Part shown: positions 1-7,450 of the stretch, piece after piece
Numbering within the stretch: the first letter of the stretch is position 1
How the letters are laid out: each line of letters starts with the position of its first letter
IMG/VR virus record: IMGVR_UViG_3300033143_004261
Span: 1-26,332 of that record
Direction: 5' to 3' (one strand)
Length of the DNA stretch: 26,332 nucleotides
Source of the DNA: a virus
The notes under the pieces: model-generated
Database searches by the model: none
What the model was told of the DNA's origin: nothing
What the model saw: only the letters and a program-made list of their open reading frames with translations
Made by a program: the position numbers and the translations under genes

Positions 1-1
1 G

Positions 2-910
2 CATGCCATGGTTAAGGGTGATGCCTACGAAACACCATGGAGCGAAGAAGACATAGAGATTAAAAAGAAGACATGGGGCGAAGATAGTATAAAGTTCAAG
101 ACTGAATATCTATGCGAATTCATTGAAGAGTCCGGTCAGTTCTTTATATCTAATGATTTTACATTCTACAAACTCAAGCACTTTGTACGCAATCCAAAAG
201 AACTCAAAGGTGACACATTTATCACAGTTGATTTGGCTAGGCGACACAATTCTGTGGTTATCGCACTTTGGGAAGCCGCCAAGAAGGGCGATATGGATGT
301 GCTATTACTCAGAGATCTCAAAGAAATAAGACCTCCGAAGGGTGGGATTGACCCGAGAAAGCTCAGAGGTGAGTTGATAAACTATGGAATGTTTTACAAA
401 GCGCGTGGCATAGTTCTTGATGCAACTGGTTCTGGGACCGATTTTGTTTCGGATCTCAAGCATGATGCACGTACTGCTGAATATTCGGTTAAAATAATCC
501 CATTCATATTTGATATTAATAAAGCAGCCCAGTATTCGATGTATAAAATGAAACTCATTAGTGGTGAAATTCTAATACCGAAGCCTTCATCAATGACGAG
601 GGCACACGAACGTAGAATTATGGATCGATGCATGGAGCAACACTTTAATATATCCTATTCCTTTGCCAAGGATTTAAAACACGTTCTCATTAGGAGCGAG
701 AAGCACAGACACGACGATTTTCCAGACTGCATGTGCATGGCCCCCCTTCTCATGGGTAAGGTGAAGCACACGACAACTGTTCTTGGTGCAAAGAGGGATA
801 AATCTTTTATTCCAGATAAGAATGAGGCTTTTCATTCGCATTATGCTCAAGACTACTCAAATGATTTCGACAAAGAGAAATATGGAGGTGGCATAGGTGG
901 TCAGTACTGA
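2..910 (+). CDS. terL: Terminase large subunit, C-terminal nuclease part (5' truncated by window)
   Basis: The frame is open to the left edge, so this is the end of a longer gene; the ATG at 8 is probably internal. Counting from that ATG, the protein shows the RNase H-like nuclease core of phage large terminases: a first acidic strand FITVDLAR (Asp75), a second acidic strand GIVLDATGSG (Asp138), and a late HRHDDFPD motif (Asp236, Asp237, Asp240). These acidic groups bind the metal ions that cut concatemeric DNA during packaging. The ATPase domain with its Walker motifs must lie upstream of the window. Its position just before a portal gene fits the packaging module. The stop overlaps the next gene by 14 bases, suggesting translational coupling. 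The family call is firm; the packaging type (cos or pac) cannot be told from this part. Confidence 0.92.
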   Translation, partial: HAMVKGDAYETPWSEEDIEIKKKTWGEDSIKFKTEYLCEFIEESGQFFISNDFTFYKLKHFVRNPKELKGDTFITVDLARRHNSVVIALWEAAKKGDMDVLLLRDLKEIRPPKGGIDPRKLRGELINYGMFYKARGIVLDATGSGTDFVSDLKHDARTAEYSVKIIPFIFDINKAAQYSMYKMKLISGEILIPKPSSMTRAHERRIMDRCMEQHFNISYSFAKDLKHVLIRSEKHRHDDFPDCMCMAPLLMGKVKHTTTVLGAKRDKSFIPDKNEAFHSHYAQDYSNDFDKEKYGGGIGGQY

Positions 911-1205
911 GGCACAAATAAAACTTGCAATTGTCTCATCGTACATGATAGATAAAAAGGTGCCACTTGATTCACTGGCCGAGAGGCTTAGAGATAACTT
1001 CGGTGTCGATCTCTCTGATAGACAGATAGCAGCTATCTTCGCTTACTGGAGGAAGCTAGGTGCTAACATTAAGAAGGAGAGATATAACTATCGCGAGTCT
1101 GGATACACTAGAGCAAGGGCAATATACACAATTGATGCGAAAAGTATAAAAAGGTTGTTGGACACTTTATATGAGGTGCTATTGACTTCTGAGCCCTCAA
1201 GGTAG
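897..1205 (+). CDS. Small basic protein between terminase and portal, unknown function
   Basis: A 102-residue protein starting at GTG 897 inside the end of the terminase gene. A textbook ribosome site, GGAGGTG at 884-890 with a six-base spacer, decides this start. The middle (about residues 25-55, LAERLRDNFG then DRQIAAIFAYW) is predicted by eye to be two or three amphipathic helices and could be a helix-turn-helix, and the following stretch is rich in Lys, Arg and Tyr. This would suit a DNA-binding packaging or regulatory helper, but I do not recognise a family. It could also be a small structural protein. A 28-base gap separates it from the portal gene. Confidence 0.72.
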   Translation: MVSTEAQIKLAIVSSYMIDKKVPLDSLAERLRDNFGVDLSDRQIAAIFAYWRKLGANIKKERYNYRESGYTRARAIYTIDAKSIKRLLDTLYEVLLTSEPSR

Positions 1206-1233
1206 TTGCTCTTTATATAACTTTCGAGGAGAA

Positions 1234-2532
1234 ATGGCCATGGCAGTACAAGCGCAAAGTAAAAGAACAATGGGGCCCGGTGTCCCTAAGGGTGAATTAA
1301 CTGGTTTCGAGTTAATTTACGAGTTTGAAAAAGGAGCCCCACATATAGGTGATTATAAATTTTATCGAAAGACCTATCTATCTGATCCTGTTGTGCAGAC
1401 CAACATTAATATACCTTGCCGTTACGCATTCAAAAATGGTTGGTATGTCGAAGGCCTTGATCAAGATGCCAAAGATATTGTTGTCAAATATCTTGAAAAG
1501 GTTGGTTTCAACCAAAAAGGCTACATATGGCTTAAAGACGCAAAGATTTTTGGTATGGGCTATTTTGAATATACAAAGGAGCAACTGTATATCAGGAACC
1601 CTGACACAATGTTCGTAAAACTAGATATGAAAGGACGCATCGTGGGCTGGGAACAGAGAAGTGCATATCAACTGGAACCAATTATGTTTGAAGCACATGA
1701 AATTATATACTTTGCGAACAACCCATTTTCGGATTCTATCTATGGTATTTCTGATATTGAATCTGTTCGTTATGTGATTAGATTTTTAAAAGACCAAGCT
1801 GAGAGAGATGTCGGTGCTATGCTCAACAAGTATGTCGGTGAGCGTTATCTTGTAAGAGGAGGCACAGAAACGGATCCCTTTGATACCCCAGAATTAAATG
1901 ACTTACGTACATATTTTACTCATCTCAAATTCGGTGAAGATGTAATAACAGCGGGCAACGTTAAGGTTGATTCATCACGAAGTACCAACCATGCATTTGA
2001 TTTCAGAGCATATCTCGACTATATTTTGATGATTCTTGCTATTGGTATGAATGTGCCAATTATTTTCTGGGAAGGAAGAAATTCTACCAACGCTACCGCT
2101 GAGGTTCAGCTTAAGGTATTTGAGTCATACATTAAGTTCATACAAACACAGGTAGAAGATGCATTGAACACGCAATTGATTCCGAATCTGATGCGCGATT
2201 TTGCGAATACGGGATTAAAGCTGGAACACTTTCCACAAATCAAATTCCACGAAGTTAGCTTAGATGATGTATTCATGCAAGCAAAGACTGACTTGATATA
2301 CTTGCAATCAAAAGTTTTGGGTGCAGAAGAAGTAAGAGCAAGACAGGGTCTTGACCTTCGCTATGGTCCTGAGAAAGCACCCAATGAAAAAGGTACGAAT
2401 ATCGTTGGGCAGACTGGAAAGCCAGATGCTGAGAAAGAGATTAATAAATCTACACAGGCTAAGCTCGGTCAAGAGATGACAGAAGCAATAGCTGGTGTGC
2501 ACGTCGTGGATATGATTAAGGAGTCTGAGTAA
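1234..2532 (+). CDS. Portal protein
   Basis: A protein of about 430 residues in the place and size range of phage portal proteins, the dodecameric ring at one capsid vertex through which DNA enters and to which the tail is joined. An early segment, DPVVQTNINIPCRYAFKNGW (about 51-70), resembles the portal clip/wing start. The stretch HEIIYFANNPFSDSIYGISD (about 155-174) matches the typical portal motif in which an 'H-hydrophobic' strand is followed by 'YG-S-'. A long acidic helix and a polar C-terminal tail follow. Two ATGs are possible: 1234 and 1240. GAGGAG at 1226-1231 is only two bases from the first but eight from the second, so 1240 is the likelier start. The stop abuts the next gene's ATG. 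Confidence 0.9.
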   Translation: MAMAVQAQSKRTMGPGVPKGELTGFELIYEFEKGAPHIGDYKFYRKTYLSDPVVQTNINIPCRYAFKNGWYVEGLDQDAKDIVVKYLEKVGFNQKGYIWLKDAKIFGMGYFEYTKEQLYIRNPDTMFVKLDMKGRIVGWEQRSAYQLEPIMFEAHEIIYFANNPFSDSIYGISDIESVRYVIRFLKDQAERDVGAMLNKYVGERYLVRGGTETDPFDTPELNDLRTYFTHLKFGEDVITAGNVKVDSSRSTNHAFDFRAYLDYILMILAIGMNVPIIFWEGRNSTNATAEVQLKVFESYIKFIQTQVEDALNTQLIPNLMRDFANTGLKLEHFPQIKFHEVSLDDVFMQAKTDLIYLQSKVLGAEEVRARQGLDLRYGPEKAPNEKGTNIVGQTGKPDAEKEINKSTQAKLGQEMTEAIAGVHVVDMIKESE

Positions 2533-4377
2533 ATGAAGCGTGTAGAACTTAGTACAATAAACGAGTGGCTGAATTGGGATAGTAATAAACCACATGCTAT
2601 AGTTACTGTATTGCACTCAGGGAGATTCCCTCCATATGGGCGCGTACCCAAAGAAGAGATAGAGCAACTTATATCAAAGCTCGTCGGGCTCCCGGTCTAT
2701 CTTGGTCATCAGGTTACGCCTGAAGATCGTATTGGTACTGTAGAAAAAGCGTGGCAGGAAACCGACAACCTTCTTGAGATTGCTAAAGCAAAGATTGACA
2801 TAGATCCAGAATCACAGAGATATAAAAAACTCAAAGAACTCTGGGAAGCTGGAACATGTGACTCTGTTAGTTTGCAATTTAATTATACCGAACTTGGCTC
2901 AGGTGAATTGGCAGATATGACTGAAATAAAGCCGCTCGAACTAAGTGTTGTCGAGAAGGCAGTGTGCAAGGATTGCAAAATAGATACTGCCAAGTTTGGT
3001 GACAATGAAGATGAGGTGAAAGAAGTGTCTGAAGAAAAAGTTGATTATGATTTTAGTGATAAGGAGATTCGCTTACAACATATATCGTCTCTTGCCGACC
3101 AGAGATGGGAGGGAAAAGATGAGCACAGGCGCTTACAGATAAAGGGCATTGCTCTTAAACCTGGCATCTTCAATGACGTGGAATATGATTGGGATGCGCT
3201 AAAGAATTCCGCACCATCATTAATTGGTCAGACGATAAGCGTTGATCATAGTAAGTCTGTTCATGATGTGGTTGGTAAAGTTACAAATGCTTGGCCATCC
3301 GACAAGGAACAAACAATTTATTTTGAAGGATATATTGATCATGCGGGTGTTGCGGAAAAAATAAATCGTGGGTTGCTTGATGCAATTAGTCCCGAGGTAA
3401 AAAGCACACCTATCGAACGAAAATTCCCGCTTAAAGTCACCGATGTTTTATTCACAGGGATAAGCATCGTTGCTAGACCGGCCTGTAAAGGCTGCCGTCT
3501 TACAACAAAATCGGCTAATTATCTGAAGAAACTGCAAAATTATTATGAAGCCGGTGAACTAGAAACAAAAAACGCGCAACAAAACGAAAAGTATATAAAG
3601 GATAACCGTACTAATAGTTCAAGTACGGTAAGCACCGAGAATAATGAAGGAGGAAATACCGTGACCGATGAGAAAATTTTGAAAGAAGTTCAAAGCGAAT
3701 TGGTAGAAGAGCCAGGCGCCGAGAATGCAGTTAAGACCGCTTCTGATCTTCCTAAAAAGGATACAGAAACCGTTCCTGTTAAGGATGAGGCAAAACCAGA
3801 AAAGAAGACCGAACTCTCCGAGGAAACAGAGGACGATGTGGAGATAGTAGAAGCCGAAGAGACAGAAGATGAGATGGACGAGACTTTTAAGCCGTTGCCA
3901 CCGGGGCAGAATCGAAGAACTCTCTATAAGAAGTTACCAAATGGAAAACTTCTAAAGATTAGCTTCCCACGAAAGGCTGCAACGATACTTGTGAATGTTG
4001 ATGGTTGGACAACGCGCCCACCGATAATAATCAAACCACCAAAGAATGGCTTAGTAGTTAAAAAACTGGAAGAAGAAGCAACAGGAGCCAACACAAAGTA
4101 TTCTGAACTCGAAGCTGCACATACCGGCTTGCTCGCAGAAAATATCAATGTAAAAGAGCAGGAGCTTGGATATCAAGTGTCTGAGAATAGACTGGAAGAT
4201 CTGAAGGGAAAGAGCCCAGAAGTTCTAACTGAGCTGTGGGCGTCCATAAAGGATGTAAAAGCACCCGCAAAGTTCGGTGAGGGACCAAAAGGCGAAACCA
4301 CAGTGATTCCACATGGAGATGAATCCGGAGAGCAGAAAGATGAGAATCCTATGCTCGACGCTTACAACGATTTATAA
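2533..4377 (+). CDS. Tandem double prohead protease fused to scaffold
   Basis: A 614-residue protein with three parts. Residues about 1-150 and 195-325 look like two copies of one prohead-protease-like fold. Copy 1 has GLPVYLGHQ (His59), DRIGTVEKAW, DSVSLQF (Ser111/113) and an ending VEKAVCKDCKI. Copy 2 has GQTISVDHS (His239), DVVGKVTNAW, DAISPEV (Ser286) and GISIVARPACKGCRL, an ending like the 'SLVDRPAN' region of HK97/Mu-type prohead proteases. Both keep the His and Ser expected of the catalytic pair. Residues about 377-614 are acidic and then partly coiled coil, as in scaffold proteins, and have their own internal start (separate entry). Known relatives such as lambda C/Nu3 pair a protease with a nested scaffold and use it in capsid maturation. 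Which copy is catalytic cannot be decided by eye. Confidence 0.82.
   Translation: MKRVELSTINEWLNWDSNKPHAIVTVLHSGRFPPYGRVPKEEIEQLISKLVGLPVYLGHQVTPEDRIGTVEKAWQETDNLLEIAKAKIDIDPESQRYKKLKELWEAGTCDSVSLQFNYTELGSGELADMTEIKPLELSVVEKAVCKDCKIDTAKFGDNEDEVKEVSEEKVDYDFSDKEIRLQHISSLADQRWEGKDEHRRLQIKGIALKPGIFNDVEYDWDALKNSAPSLIGQTISVDHSKSVHDVVGKVTNAWPSDKEQTIYFEGYIDHAGVAEKINRGLLDAISPEVKSTPIERKFPLKVTDVLFTGISIVARPACKGCRLTTKSANYLKKLQNYYEAGELETKNAQQNEKYIKDNRTNSSSTVSTENNEGGNTVTDEKILKEVQSELVEEPGAENAVKTASDLPKKDTETVPVKDEAKPEKKTELSEETEDDVEIVEAEETEDEMDETFKPLPPGQNRRTLYKKLPNGKLLKISFPRKAATILVNVDGWTTRPPIIIKPPKNGLVVKKLEEEATGANTKYSELEAAHTGLLAENINVKEQELGYQVSENRLEDLKGKSPEVLTELWASIKDVKAPAKFGEGPKGETTVIPHGDESGEQKDENPMLDAYNDL
3646..3653 (+). 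promoter_or_regulatory. Internal Shine-Dalgarno site for nested scaffold start
   Basis: GAAGGAGG lies inside the protease reading frame, seven bases before an in-frame GTG at 3661. It falls in a low-complexity linker (Asn, Ser, Thr, Glu rich) exactly between the second protease-like domain and the acidic scaffold part. Strength, spacing and position together argue for real internal initiation. Confidence 0.8.
3661..4377 (+). CDS. Scaffold protein, nested in-frame product of the protease gene
   Basis: A 238-residue product starting at GTG 3661 (residue 377 of the long protein) and sharing its stop. The start is supported by the strong internal ribosome site at 3646-3653. The first 80 residues are very acidic, with runs such as EETEDDVEIVEAEETEDE. 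Next comes a short Pro/Gly/Lys block (PPGQNRRTLYKKLPNGKLLK), then a segment with coiled-coil character (KKLEEEATGANTKYSELEAA and on), and a polar tail. This is the make-up of phage scaffolds, which fill the procapsid and are cut by the protease. Lambda Nu3, nested in C, is the known precedent. That it is made as a separate protein is inference from the ribosome site. Confidence 0.7.
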   Translation: MTDEKILKEVQSELVEEPGAENAVKTASDLPKKDTETVPVKDEAKPEKKTELSEETEDDVEIVEAEETEDEMDETFKPLPPGQNRRTLYKKLPNGKLLKISFPRKAATILVNVDGWTTRPPIIIKPPKNGLVVKKLEEEATGANTKYSELEAAHTGLLAENINVKEQELGYQVSENRLEDLKGKSPEVLTELWASIKDVKAPAKFGEGPKGETTVIPHGDESGEQKDENPMLDAYNDL

Positions 4378-4390
4378 AGGAGGATAAACA

Positions 4391-4786
4391 ATGACTGAAT
4401 TGCTATATGATACAGGACTTGTGAACGAAGATCACAAGTATGCTGCATATTGGGCTGCCATTGCCACACTCTACGACGGCGCAGGCGCTGTCAAGGATAA
4501 GGGCGACGGTACATGGACCTATTTACAAGGAACCCCAATCGAAATCGCAGCTCTAGCAAAGAATGAGCAAAGTGAGCCTTGCATCCAAATCCTCGGGTTT
4601 AACCCCGTAGGAACACCGAATGCTTGCTTGCTGAGTGAAGTACACGTTACAGTCCTTGGTGGGGTAATCACTGCGATTGCCGATATCAATGGGCGCGTAA
4701 TGACCGAGGGAACAGCATTTTCAAGCCTAGTTATTGCGGCAGATGATCTGACGCCAACGGGCGGGGGATTTTACTACCTAGTGTAG
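4391..4786 (+). CDS. Putative capsid decoration or head-stabilising protein
   Basis: A 131-residue protein directly between scaffold and major capsid genes, where many siphoviruses encode a capsid decoration protein (as lambda gpD). It starts at ATG 4391 with a near-perfect site AAAGGAGG at 4376-4383. By eye it is beta-rich with many Gly and Thr (PIEIAALAKNEQSEPCIQIL, then VTVLGGVITAIADINGRV) and no membrane segment. No specific family motif is recognised, so the role rests on place and size. It ends 14 bases before the capsid gene. Confidence 0.6.
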   Translation: MTELLYDTGLVNEDHKYAAYWAAIATLYDGAGAVKDKGDGTWTYLQGTPIEIAALAKNEQSEPCIQILGFNPVGTPNACLLSEVHVTVLGGVITAIADINGRVMTEGTAFSSLVIAADDLTPTGGGFYYLV

Positions 4787-4800
4787 TTGAGGTGATTTAA

Positions 4801-5712
4801 ATGGCTACGGTAAAAGGTATGAAAACAGTATCGGATCTCGATCAAGAGAGACTCTGGACTGAAATGAAGAGAATGACGCTGCAAATCGGCGTCGCAGAGC
4901 CTAAGTACACTTTCAAAAAGTTGTTCACAAGGCCAGTTAGCTCGCAGAAAATTAGAGTGCCAAAAGAGTCGCACGTTAGACCACAGAAGCTTGAGGATGG
5001 CGCAACGCCTGACTACAAGAAGCTGATTGGCGAGTATATGTACTTCAACATCGATCTGGGCGAGTATGCTCTGGCAACAGGCATCACTCGAAACACCATT
5101 GAGGACTCAGACGAGGAAGAGGTTCGTTATCTAGCTGCAAGAACATTGAAAGGCATGAAGGACTTCCAAGAAGAGATGGTTGTTACCGAACTCGGGAATA
5201 ACTATCTTGACGGGGCAGTTCCTGCTGACATGGTCCCACCGGACTATGGCTCAAATGGCTTCAATATAACGCACGACCACTTTGCAGCGGGACCAATAAG
5301 TCTTGCTACAATTGACACTGCCATCGCTAATATCGATGAGCATGGGCACGGTGCGAACACAATGCTTTGCAACCCAATGAATAAGCAAGATCTTCTGGAT
5401 CTGCTTATCTCTGTTGACCTGACTGGTACGGCAAACAACTCGAATGCAGGTTTCTTCGATGAGAAGGGTACAATTGAGGGCAAGGATGCAGTAACAAGAC
5501 TGAAAGGTCTGGCTGTTATCACAAACGCCTATGTTCCACAAGGGACATACTATGTATTCGACTCGAAAATCAGGCCAATCGCCTGGTACGAGAAGAGACC
5601 AATCACTGTCGAGAAAGACCCACGTGCTGGGTACGGAATCGCAGGGACATGGTATTCGAACAGATTTGGCGTGAAGCTGGTCTTCGGAACTGGTCTTGTA
5701 CAAATATCTTAG
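4801..5712 (+). CDS. Major capsid protein, HK97 fold
   Basis: A 303-residue protein following protease, scaffold and decoration genes. Features of HK97-type capsid proteins include an E-loop-like region rich in charge (about residues 50-90), the spine-helix stretch EEEVRYLAARTLKGMKDFQE (about 101-120) with two later helices (LATIDTAIANIDEHG, NKQDLLDLLISVD), and the closing beta region RAGYGIAGTWYSNRFG ending GTGLVQIS. There is no long N-terminal delta-like arm, as expected when the scaffold is a separate product. The ribosome site GAGGTGATTTAA directly precedes ATG 4801. A strong terminator follows at once, consistent with the high amounts of capsid protein needed. Confidence 0.88.
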   Translation: MATVKGMKTVSDLDQERLWTEMKRMTLQIGVAEPKYTFKKLFTRPVSSQKIRVPKESHVRPQKLEDGATPDYKKLIGEYMYFNIDLGEYALATGITRNTIEDSDEEEVRYLAARTLKGMKDFQEEMVVTELGNNYLDGAVPADMVPPDYGSNGFNITHDHFAAGPISLATIDTAIANIDEHGHGANTMLCNPMNKQDLLDLLISVDLTGTANNSNAGFFDEKGTIEGKDAVTRLKGLAVITNAYVPQGTYYVFDSKIRPIAWYEKRPITVEKDPRAGYGIAGTWYSNRFGVKLVFGTGLVQIS

Positions 5713-5734
5713 ATAACTAACTGAGATCAAATCG

Positions 5735-5765
5735 GGGGGCAACCCCCAACTTTTATTTTTTTTTT
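5735..5765 (+). terminator. Intrinsic terminator after major capsid gene
   Basis: Five G (5735-5739), loop CAA, five C (5743-5747), then AAC and a run TTTT-A-T(10) reaching 5765. It sits 22 bases after the capsid stop. No clear promoter follows, so partial read-through into the next genes is likely, reducing their level relative to capsid protein. Confidence 0.85.
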
Positions 5766-5767
5766 CG

Positions 5768-5811
5768 CAATCCTGAGAGATCATGGATTGAGGATATCAA
5801 TCCTAAGAGAT
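5768..5811 (+). promoter_or_regulatory. Leader with direct repeat and two competing hairpins
   Basis: CAATCCTGAGAGAT (5768-5781) recurs as CAATCCTAAGAGAT (5798-5811), 13 of 14 bases the same and 30 bases apart. Between them GGATTGA (5785-5791) can pair with the upstream CAATCC (5768-5773) or with the downstream TCAATCC (5797-5803), but not both at once. This lies between a terminator and the ribosome site of the next gene. It could be a protein-binding site, an RNA switch affecting translation, or simply leftover repeats. Confidence 0.45.
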
Positions 5812-5834
5812 GACGAAGTAAGGAGGTAAGAATA

Positions 5835-6389
5835 ATGTTACATGGAGAAGGACCAGATAAGAGGCCACGCCCAATTGCGGTTGTGGAGACAACGCCTGGT
5901 TCAAATATTTGGCTTTTGAGAACAGATGCTCAATTTACTGGGACTCTGGAAGTGAATTTGGATCCGGAAAATGATGGTGTTTATATTGGTGTTGGCTCAG
6001 ATGTCGTTGGATTAACTGATGTCGGCGGCGAAAAGGGACTGAATATACACATTATTGACACACCAGTGGGTTTTGACGGCACTAATTATAAATTTTCATT
6101 GCAAGAGGATGCAACATTGCCCGGAGAAGGATTCAATGGTGCTGATACGATTGCAGCAGCAGAAACACAGCTTAACGGTGGCACACCACAAGCAATCAAA
6201 CGAGGTGCGACGCTACAAGCCGACGATGATAATGATGAAACAGTATATATTGGCGTGTCGGGTGTTCTTGCAGGCAATGGTATAAGACTAGAGCCGGGAA
6301 CTTCAGTGCCAGTCGATATTGATGACATCTCTAAGATATATGCAATCTGTGCAACTGGTGGGCAACTACTCAGATGGTTCGGGAGCTGA
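5835..6389 (+). CDS. Beta-rich accessory virion protein, possible head fibre or decoration base
   Basis: A 184-residue protein with a strong ribosome site AAGGAGGT just upstream. Residues about 35-60 contain DGVYIGVGSDV and residues about 125-183 contain ETVYIGVSGVLAGNGIRLEP, then DISKIYAICATGGQLLRWF. The latter pattern (VYIG, NGI-L-PG, D-I-KIYAI, G--LRW) is one I recognise from small beta-sandwich domains in phage head-fibre and decoration proteins. The first copy looks shorter or degenerate. Its place right after the capsid gene and terminator agrees with a capsid-surface role. The following gene starts in overlap with its end. Exact function is unknown. Confidence 0.6.
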   Translation: MLHGEGPDKRPRPIAVVETTPGSNIWLLRTDAQFTGTLEVNLDPENDGVYIGVGSDVVGLTDVGGEKGLNIHIIDTPVGFDGTNYKFSLQEDATLPGEGFNGADTIAAAETQLNGGTPQAIKRGATLQADDDNDETVYIGVSGVLAGNGIRLEPGTSVPVDIDDISKIYAICATGGQLLRWFGS

Positions 6390-7447
6390 TGACCGTGCCA
6401 GGAGAAGTTTTTCATGGCTACTATCATAAATGGCCACAACTCCCAGCTGATGTCGTATCCGAAGCACAACTAGCTGCGGCGATTCCTGAACCATCACCAG
6501 ATCCACCGACCGAACCGGAGCAAGATGACACTTATTTTGACACCGAAGTTGGGACTCAATATTATTATGATGCGAACGAAAATAAATGGATAACAATTGC
6601 CCATATGTTTATGGAGATGTCTGGTAATTCTAACAATCTTTCAGCGGGCTCGTACTTCCATATCGGCACCGCGCCCGTTCAGCCAAACAATGGCTATCGC
6701 ATGCCAAGAGATGCAATTGTTCTATCTATAGCTCTTAACCAAGCATCAATTCCAGCGACGGGCGTCGATGTGGATATAGAACACAGGGTTGCGGGTGAGA
6801 GTGCAATAAGCCTAACAGGTATATCAGTACATCCACCCTTTCCAATCACCGCAGTCACCACATCACCTCCATACACCTTTACTATTGTAGGAGATCAAAC
6901 AACTCATTTCCCAAATGATGCTCATGTCATTAACTCCACTGGCAACGATGGTGATTATACTGTTATTTCCGCGGTATTTGGTGGTGTAAATACAGTAATT
7001 ACTGTCAATGAAGTAATCCCAAGTGGAGTGGCAAATGGAGATATTTTTGGTCGTCATAATCCATATGGCACAGAGAGGCTCAGTCCCACCGATTTCCATG
7101 GGCTTACTATACCTCAAGGAAATCTATTGCAGGGACTTGTCGCACCTGGAAGTCCGAATTCCGCCAACTACCCAATTCTTCTGTTGGAAATTGCTTGGTA
7201 TAAGGATGCATATCCAGATTACGCAGTCGTTGGTGGAACCCAAACGCCAGATGTGTTCTATATTGCTGGCGACCATACATCTGACTTTCCAGCAACTTCG
7301 AATGCGCGTACTATTCGATCTACTAGCAATGACGGCGATTACACAGTTGTATCGTCTGTTTACAATGCACCGAATACTGAAGTAACTGTGAACGAAGATA
7401 TTCCAACCGCAACGTGGGATGGCGCACTTGTTGCACTGGGGGTGTAA
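6374..7447 (+). CDS. Fibre-like virion protein with two internal repeats
   Basis: About 352-357 residues. Starts at 6374 (inside the preceding gene) or at ATG 6389, which shares bases with the preceding TGA; the latter is slightly preferred because GGGAG lies just before it. The N-terminal 50 residues end in a Pro-rich linker (IPEPSPDPPTEPEQ). DTYFDTEVGTQYYYDANENKW resembles the 'tytDTdtg--Y-yd---W' motif seen in many phage fibre proteins. Two repeats of about 60 residues, 167-226 and 292-356, share the core STGNDGDYTV / STSNDGDYTV followed by NT-(I/V)TVNE-IP. Such repeats are common in phage structural beta domains. I infer a surface or fibre protein; its partner is not known. Confidence 0.65.
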   Translation: MVRELMTVPGEVFHGYYHKWPQLPADVVSEAQLAAAIPEPSPDPPTEPEQDDTYFDTEVGTQYYYDANENKWITIAHMFMEMSGNSNNLSAGSYFHIGTAPVQPNNGYRMPRDAIVLSIALNQASIPATGVDVDIEHRVAGESAISLTGISVHPPFPITAVTTSPPYTFTIVGDQTTHFPNDAHVINSTGNDGDYTVISAVFGGVNTVITVNEVIPSGVANGDIFGRHNPYGTERLSPTDFHGLTIPQGNLLQGLVAPGSPNSANYPILLLEIAWYKDAYPDYAVVGGTQTPDVFYIAGDHTSDFPATSNARTIRSTSNDGDYTVVSSVYNAPNTEVTVNEDIPTATWDGALVALGV

Positions 7448-7450
7448 TAG

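Noticed and set aside
1211-1224. TATA-like stretch (CTTTATATAACTTT) upstream of the portal gene, which could be an archaeal TATA box or a bacterial -10
   Set aside because: No matching -35 or BRE element is visible, and the spacing to the ribosome site leaves almost no leader; AT-rich text of this kind occurs by chance here.
5251-5784. 177-residue minus-strand open frame across the capsid gene
   Set aside because: It lies fully opposite the capsid gene and terminator, has no ribosome site, and its product is rich in Cys and Trp with no motif; a shadow of the coding strand.
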